Shown: positions 60,773 through 64,000 of the stretch, one piece after another
How the letters are laid out: every line of letters starts with the position of its first letter
Numbering within the stretch: position 1 is the stretch's first letter
Source of the DNA: Streptomyces sp. AM 2-1-1
Lineage (GTDB): Bacteria > Actinomycetota > Actinomycetes > Streptomycetales > Streptomycetaceae
Assembly (NCBI RefSeq): GCF_029167645.1
Contig: NZ_CP119147.1
Span: forward strand, 4,296,501-4,360,500
Length of the DNA stretch: 64,000 nt
Reading direction: 5' to 3'
Notes under the pieces: model-generated
The model's input: only the letters and a program-made list of their open reading frames with translations
Told to the model about the DNA's origin: nothing
Database searches by the model: none
Made by a program: the position numbers and the translations under genes

Positions 60773-62217
60773 GACAGCGCCCCCTCGTCCGGCCGGCAGT
60801 CGCGGCAGATGCCCGGTGCGGGGGACCGGAACCCCCGGTCGCAGCTCTCGCAGTTCTGCATGGGGACGACGGCCGGACCCCGGGCGGCCGCCGGACCCCT
60901 CGGAGTCGTCGGAGCCGTCGGGCGCCCGCTCCCGGAGGGGAGCGGCGGGGGCACCTGGCTCCTCAGGCGGGCGCCGAGGAACTTCACCGGGTACTTCACC
61001 TGCGGGGGCAGGTCGCCGAGCAGGGCCGCGCGCACGTCGTCCGGGCGCACGTCCCGATCCAGCCAGACGACCACGGACGGCGCGAGGAGCCGCACGTGCT
61101 CCTCGCTGAGCCTCAGCCGCTCGTCCGCGCCCCGCAGCCCACTGAGCAGTTCGACGGCGATGGCGTGCCGCGCCCGTTCGGCCGCAGTGGGCGCGGCCGG
61201 CGCGGTCGGCCGCTGGAGCGAGGCCCGGATGGACGCGGCACTGGGTACGCCGGGGGTGCCGGTTCCGGCAGGCGCGTCCCCCGCCGTGGAGAGGTGAGGT
61301 GCCGGGGGAGCGGCGGGCTCCGTCGGCCGGTGGGGGTCGGGCGACGCCGGCGGCCCGGTCGGCGGGGGCGGTGCGTCCGGCTCCGGACGTACGGTCCCGG
61401 TCCCGACCGGCGCTTCCCACGCGAGGGCGGGAGGCACGTCTGCGGGCGCTCCCACGGGGGTCCCCGCAGCTGCCGCCGGAGCGAAGGCCGAGGTCGAGGC
61501 CGGAGGCGGAGCCGGAGCAGAGGTCGGAACCGGGGCTTGGGCCAGAACCGGGACCGGCACAGGCACCGGCACCGGAGCCGGGGCGATGGCCGGAGCCGTA
61601 GTGGCCCCCGGCTCCCACAGCTCCCGCAGCGCCTCCGCCGCCGTGCACATCGCCCGTACCGGCCGTCGCTCGGTGCGCCGTCCGCGGGGGGTACGCGCGG
61701 CCCCGCTCCAGGCGGTGGGCGCGGCCCCCGCCCGCTGCTGCGGTACCGCGACGGCGCCCGGCCCGGCGACCGTACGGCCGGAAGACCTCCGCCCGCCGGT
61801 GGCTCGCTGCCTGGTCGCCGCCTCGCGCTCGGCGCGGTCCTGCCGGGCGGCGTCGGGGTGGTTGTACGCGATGGTCCGCGTCCTGATCCGGCCCTCGCCG
61901 ACACGGTCCCGGGGGCGGTCCAGGTACCCGCACCGCTCCAGTTCGCGCATGGCCCGCGCGATGGTCTCGGCGCCTTCCCGGAAGCGCTCCGCGAGCGCCT
62001 TGATGCCCACCCGCTTGCCGGGCGGCAGCGACTGGATGTGGACCGAGACGCCGATCGCGACGAGCGACAACTCGGGGTGCTGGGCCAGGTGGTTGCCGAC
62101 CACCACGAACTCGCTGGTGAGGGGGACGGTCACGTGCGACAGCCCTGCGGGCCGGGTACGGCTGCGGTCAACCACTGTCTGGGCGCGCGGGCGCGCGCTA
62201 ACCTGCTGGGTATCCAT
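60742..62217 (-). CDS. Helix-turn-helix protein with Pro-rich middle and C-terminal zinc ribbon
   Basis: A 491-residue protein. About residues 30-110 form a winged-helix domain (ELSLVAIGVSVHIQSLPPGKR, IKALAERFREGAETIARAMR and LERCGYLDRPRDRVGEGRIR). A long Ala/Pro/Val-rich linker (about 190-360, with VPVPVPV) follows, then a conserved helical block (HAIAVELLSGLRGADERLRLSEEHVRLLAP) and a C-terminal zinc ribbon (C456, C459, C471, C474). The N-terminus resembles replication/plasmid-type HTH proteins, but the function is unknown. ATG 62217 was chosen. Its last 31 bp overlap the KAS III gene tail to tail. Confidence 0.78.
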   Translation of the reverse strand: MDTQQVSARPRAQTVVDRSRTRPAGLSHVTVPLTSEFVVVGNHLAQHPELSLVAIGVSVHIQSLPPGKRVGIKALAERFREGAETIARAMRELERCGYLDRPRDRVGEGRIRTRTIAYNHPDAARQDRAEREAATRQRATGGRRSSGRTVAGPGAVAVPQQRAGAAPTAWSGAARTPRGRRTERRPVRAMCTAAEALRELWEPGATTAPAIAPAPVPVPVPVPVLAQAPVPTSAPAPPPASTSAFAPAAAAGTPVGAPADVPPALAWEAPVGTGTVRPEPDAPPPPTGPPASPDPHRPTEPAAPPAPHLSTAGDAPAGTGTPGVPSAASIRASLQRPTAPAAPTAAERARHAIAVELLSGLRGADERLRLSEEHVRLLAPSVVVWLDRDVRPDDVRAALLGDLPPQVKYPVKFLGARLRSQVPPPLPSGSGRPTAPTTPRGPAAARGPAVVPMQNCESCDRGFRSPAPGICRDCRPDEGALSQGASTTCPA

Positions 62218-62571
62218 CGGGAAGGGCTTTCTTCCTAGTTGGTCAGGCCCTCGTTCGGGATGCCAGTCCCGGCCGGGGGCCGTCCTATGTCTGGTGAGGG
62301 GCGGATGCCCCTGCTGTTGGGGGGAGCATATGCCTGCCAACCGGACCATTAGGGAGCGCAGTTGGTAAAACTCACCCGTCCGGGTGAGTGGCAGCCGAGA
62401 GCCCGTTGACCCGCCGCCGACCAGGCGTGCCCAGCGGCCGGGCCCTGCCGGGTGGGGTCGGGTGGGGTTTGGTTCTTTACCCGGTTCTTTAAAGCTGGTG
62501 AGTCCCGCGGCGCCCCGTCCCTCCGCGCCAGGACACGGATCGCCAGGACCCGGTCCACCGGGTCCCGGCAG
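62218..62571. other. Intergenic region between the HTH gene and the anti-sigma-like gene
   Basis: 354 bp. It is upstream of the HTH gene (minus) and downstream of the anti-sigma-like gene (minus). It contains the near-perfect palindrome at 62370-62389 and a T-rich stretch around 62465-62490, and I see no gene. Confidence 0.6.
62370..62389. terminator. 20-bp near-palindrome ACTCACCCG..CGGGTGAGT
   Basis: Nine paired bases on each side of a 2-nt centre. It lies 182 bp past the stop of the anti-sigma-like gene and 150 bp upstream of the HTH gene, so it may be a terminator for the first or an operator for the second. Confidence 0.45.
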
Positions 62572-63009
62572 TCACGACCCGGTGACCGACACCTCCGCCC
62601 ACACCGTCTTCCGGGGGAACGGCCCCTCTTCCACACCCCAGCGCGCAGCCAGTGCCTCCACGAGCACCAGACCCCGCCCCGACTCGCAGTCCGCCGCCGA
62701 CGCGGAGTCCGCCCCCGACGCCCGTACGCGCGGCAGTCGGTCGCGGCGGGTGTCCGCCACCTCGATACGGAGCGTGTCGCCCGTGAGAGTGAGCCCGAGA
62801 TGGAAGTCGCGCCCCCGGACGTATCCGTGCACCACCGCGTTGGCCGCCAGCTCCGCGACCACCAGAGCGGCCGCGTCCCGCGGCAGCCCCCACGAACGCA
62901 GCTGCTCCGTCGCCAGCAGCCTGGCCAGTCGGGCGGCCCGAGGAGTGGCCGAAAGCTGAAGCGTGAACTTCCCCGAGGTGGCGCGCGGTTGGACGATTTC
63001 TTGGTTCAT
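62572..63009 (-). CDS. Anti-sigma-factor-like ATP-binding protein (HATPase_c_2)
   Basis: A 145-residue GHKL kinase-like protein resembling the RsbW/SpoIIAB family. The N-box is VVAELAANAVVHGYVRG (N57), G1 is VADTRRDR (D86), and G2 is ESGRGLVLVEAL. Such proteins bind and inhibit sigma factors or act in WhiJ-type modules in Streptomyces. No partner sigma or anti-sigma antagonist is visible. It is divergent from the XRE/DUF5753 gene, 144 bp away, an arrangement seen repeatedly in streptomycetes. Confidence 0.88.
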   Translation of the reverse strand: MNQEIVQPRATSGKFTLQLSATPRAARLARLLATEQLRSWGLPRDAAALVVAELAANAVVHGYVRGRDFHLGLTLTGDTLRIEVADTRRDRLPRVRASGADSASAADCESGRGLVLVEALAARWGVEEGPFPRKTVWAEVSVTGS

Positions 63010-63153
63010 GTCACTCAGCGTGGCCGCAGGTCACTACGCTGGGAAGTGCCGACGCGGGTACGGACGGTGACTGTCCGGTCGGGGGACTCCCCTGTCCAGT
63101 CCGTACGGCGCCGCGCATGCCTGAGTGACGGGTCGAGAAGGCGGGGATCTCCG

Positions 63154-64000
63154 ATGCTGGAGGAAGACGGCAGGGACGGTACGGCCGACGGCATGGACGA
63201 GCCGGACGTCGGAGACTTCGGCCTGGAGGACGACTCCGGCGCGGTGATCGCCGCCGTCGGCAGGCAGATCCGCCTCTGGCGCGAAGCCGCCGGCCTGCGC
63301 GCCGCCGACCTCGGCCGCGCCATCGGCTACGGCGAGAACCAGGTCTACAAGGTCGAAGCCGGCAAGCGCATCCCCAAGCCGGAGTTCCTGGACAGGGCGG
63401 ACGAAGCCCTGGGCGCGGGCGGCAAGATCGCCGCGATGAAACAGGACGTGGCGGAGGCGAGGTACCCGAAGAAGGTCCGGGATCTGGCGAAGCTGGAAGC
63501 GGATGCGGTGGAGATCGGTTCCTACGCCGCAGGGGTGTTCGACGGACTTCTCCAGACCGAGGAGCACAGCCGGGCTCTTTACGGGGAGAGGCTTCCCGCG
63601 TTCACCGAGGATGCGATCGACAGGCTCGTGGCTTCTCGGATGGCGCGGCAACGACTGCTCGGACGATCTCCTGCGCCCTTGCTGACGTTCGTCCTCGAAG
63701 AGGCCGTGTTGCAGCGTCCCACCGGAGGCAGAATGGTGTTGCGCAGGCAACTGGAACACCTTCTGGAACTCGGCAGGTTGAGGCATGTAGAGGTCCAGGT
63801 CATGCCGACGGACACCGAGGAGCACGCGGGACTTGCGGGGTCGCATCGCGTACTCAAGTTGTCGGACGGCTCGTCGGTGGGGCACACCGAGGTACAGCTC
63901 ACGAGCCGATTGATCACCGATCCCAAAGAGGTTCACATCCTTGAGATGCGGTACGGAATGATCCGGGCGCAAGCGCTCAGTCCTCGCCAATCCCGGGTAC
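63154..64000 (+). CDS. XRE-family regulator with DUF5753 (WhiJ-like), cut by the window edge
   Basis: At least 282 residues are visible, with no stop before position 64000. An acidic N-terminus precedes a helix-turn-helix (AVGRQIRLWREAAGLRAADL, then GRAIGYGENQVYKVEAGKR, about residues 35-80). A DUF5753 effector-like domain follows (EIGSYAAGVFDGLLQTEEHS, RMARQRLLGRSPAPLLTFVL, HVEVQVMPTDTEEHAGLAGS). ATG 63154 follows GGCGGGG. Genes of this type commonly sit beside a small DUF397 protein and an anti-sigma-like ATPase; the latter is divergent here. Confidence 0.87.
   Translation, partial: MLEEDGRDGTADGMDEPDVGDFGLEDDSGAVIAAVGRQIRLWREAAGLRAADLGRAIGYGENQVYKVEAGKRIPKPEFLDRADEALGAGGKIAAMKQDVAEARYPKKVRDLAKLEADAVEIGSYAAGVFDGLLQTEEHSRALYGERLPAFTEDAIDRLVASRMARQRLLGRSPAPLLTFVLEEAVLQRPTGGRMVLRRQLEHLLELGRLRHVEVQVMPTDTEEHAGLAGSHRVLKLSDGSSVGHTEVQLTSRLITDPKEVHILEMRYGMIRAQALSPRQSRV

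Overview
The window is chromosomal DNA of very high GC content with many GTG starts and translationally coupled stop/start overlaps (GTGA, ATGA, TGATG). Gene content and order match a Streptomyces or very close actinobacterial relative: a partial second nuo cluster, htpX, yajQ, tRNA-Tyr, rpmG, murB, secE-nusG-rplKA-rplJL-rpoBC-rpsLG-fusA-tuf, an AfsA-type signal gene, and a DUF5753-type regulator beside an anti-sigma-like ATPase. Nothing looks broken except the last gene, which runs off the right edge.

Layout. 1-3.4 kb: two tandem paralogous membrane histidine kinases on the minus strand. 3.4-14.3 kb: a ten-gene plus-strand operon, nuoA-B-C-H-I-J-K-L-M-N, lacking nuoD, E, F and G. 14.4-18.9 kb: a MscL-type channel with a zinc ribbon, htpX, a YccF protein, a GlsB-type protein, an ogt-alkB repair pair and yajQ. 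19-27 kb: tRNA-Tyr, a Rossmann-fold protein, a CodA-like amidohydrolase, tRNA-Thr, tRNA-Met, rpmG, two HadA/HadB-like dehydratase genes, murB, an adenosine-deaminase-family gene, an aspartate aminotransferase and tRNA-Trp. 27-45.4 kb: the core transcription/translation block, with clear terminators and several readable promoters.

45.4-52.2 kb is mostly minus strand: an orphan iron-complex-type binding lipoprotein, a GNAT acetyltransferase, a SHOCT membrane protein, and a two-gene operon that looks like an RNA end-repair system. Its first gene is an RNA ligase-polynucleotide kinase fusion. Its second fuses MJ1316, EEP-nuclease and eukaryotic-type poly(A) polymerase domains. This is the most unusual system in the window.

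52.7-60.8 kb is a compact metabolite locus: AfsA homologue, HAD phosphatase, atypical cytochrome P450, ArsR repressor, DHA2 exporter, class A FAD monooxygenase and KAS III enzyme. The first three are the enzyme types used in gamma-butyrolactone/butenolide signal synthesis. The set may therefore make, tailor and export a small hormone-like or antibiotic molecule. 60.7-64 kb is regulatory: a HTH/zinc-ribbon protein, an anti-sigma-like ATPase and a divergent XRE/DUF5753 regulator.

How it fits together: the ribosomal/RNAP block is ordinary housekeeping with conserved order. The two most interesting regions lie in the accessory stretch to its right. Functions are read from motifs visible in the translations and from known family architecture. 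No database search was possible.
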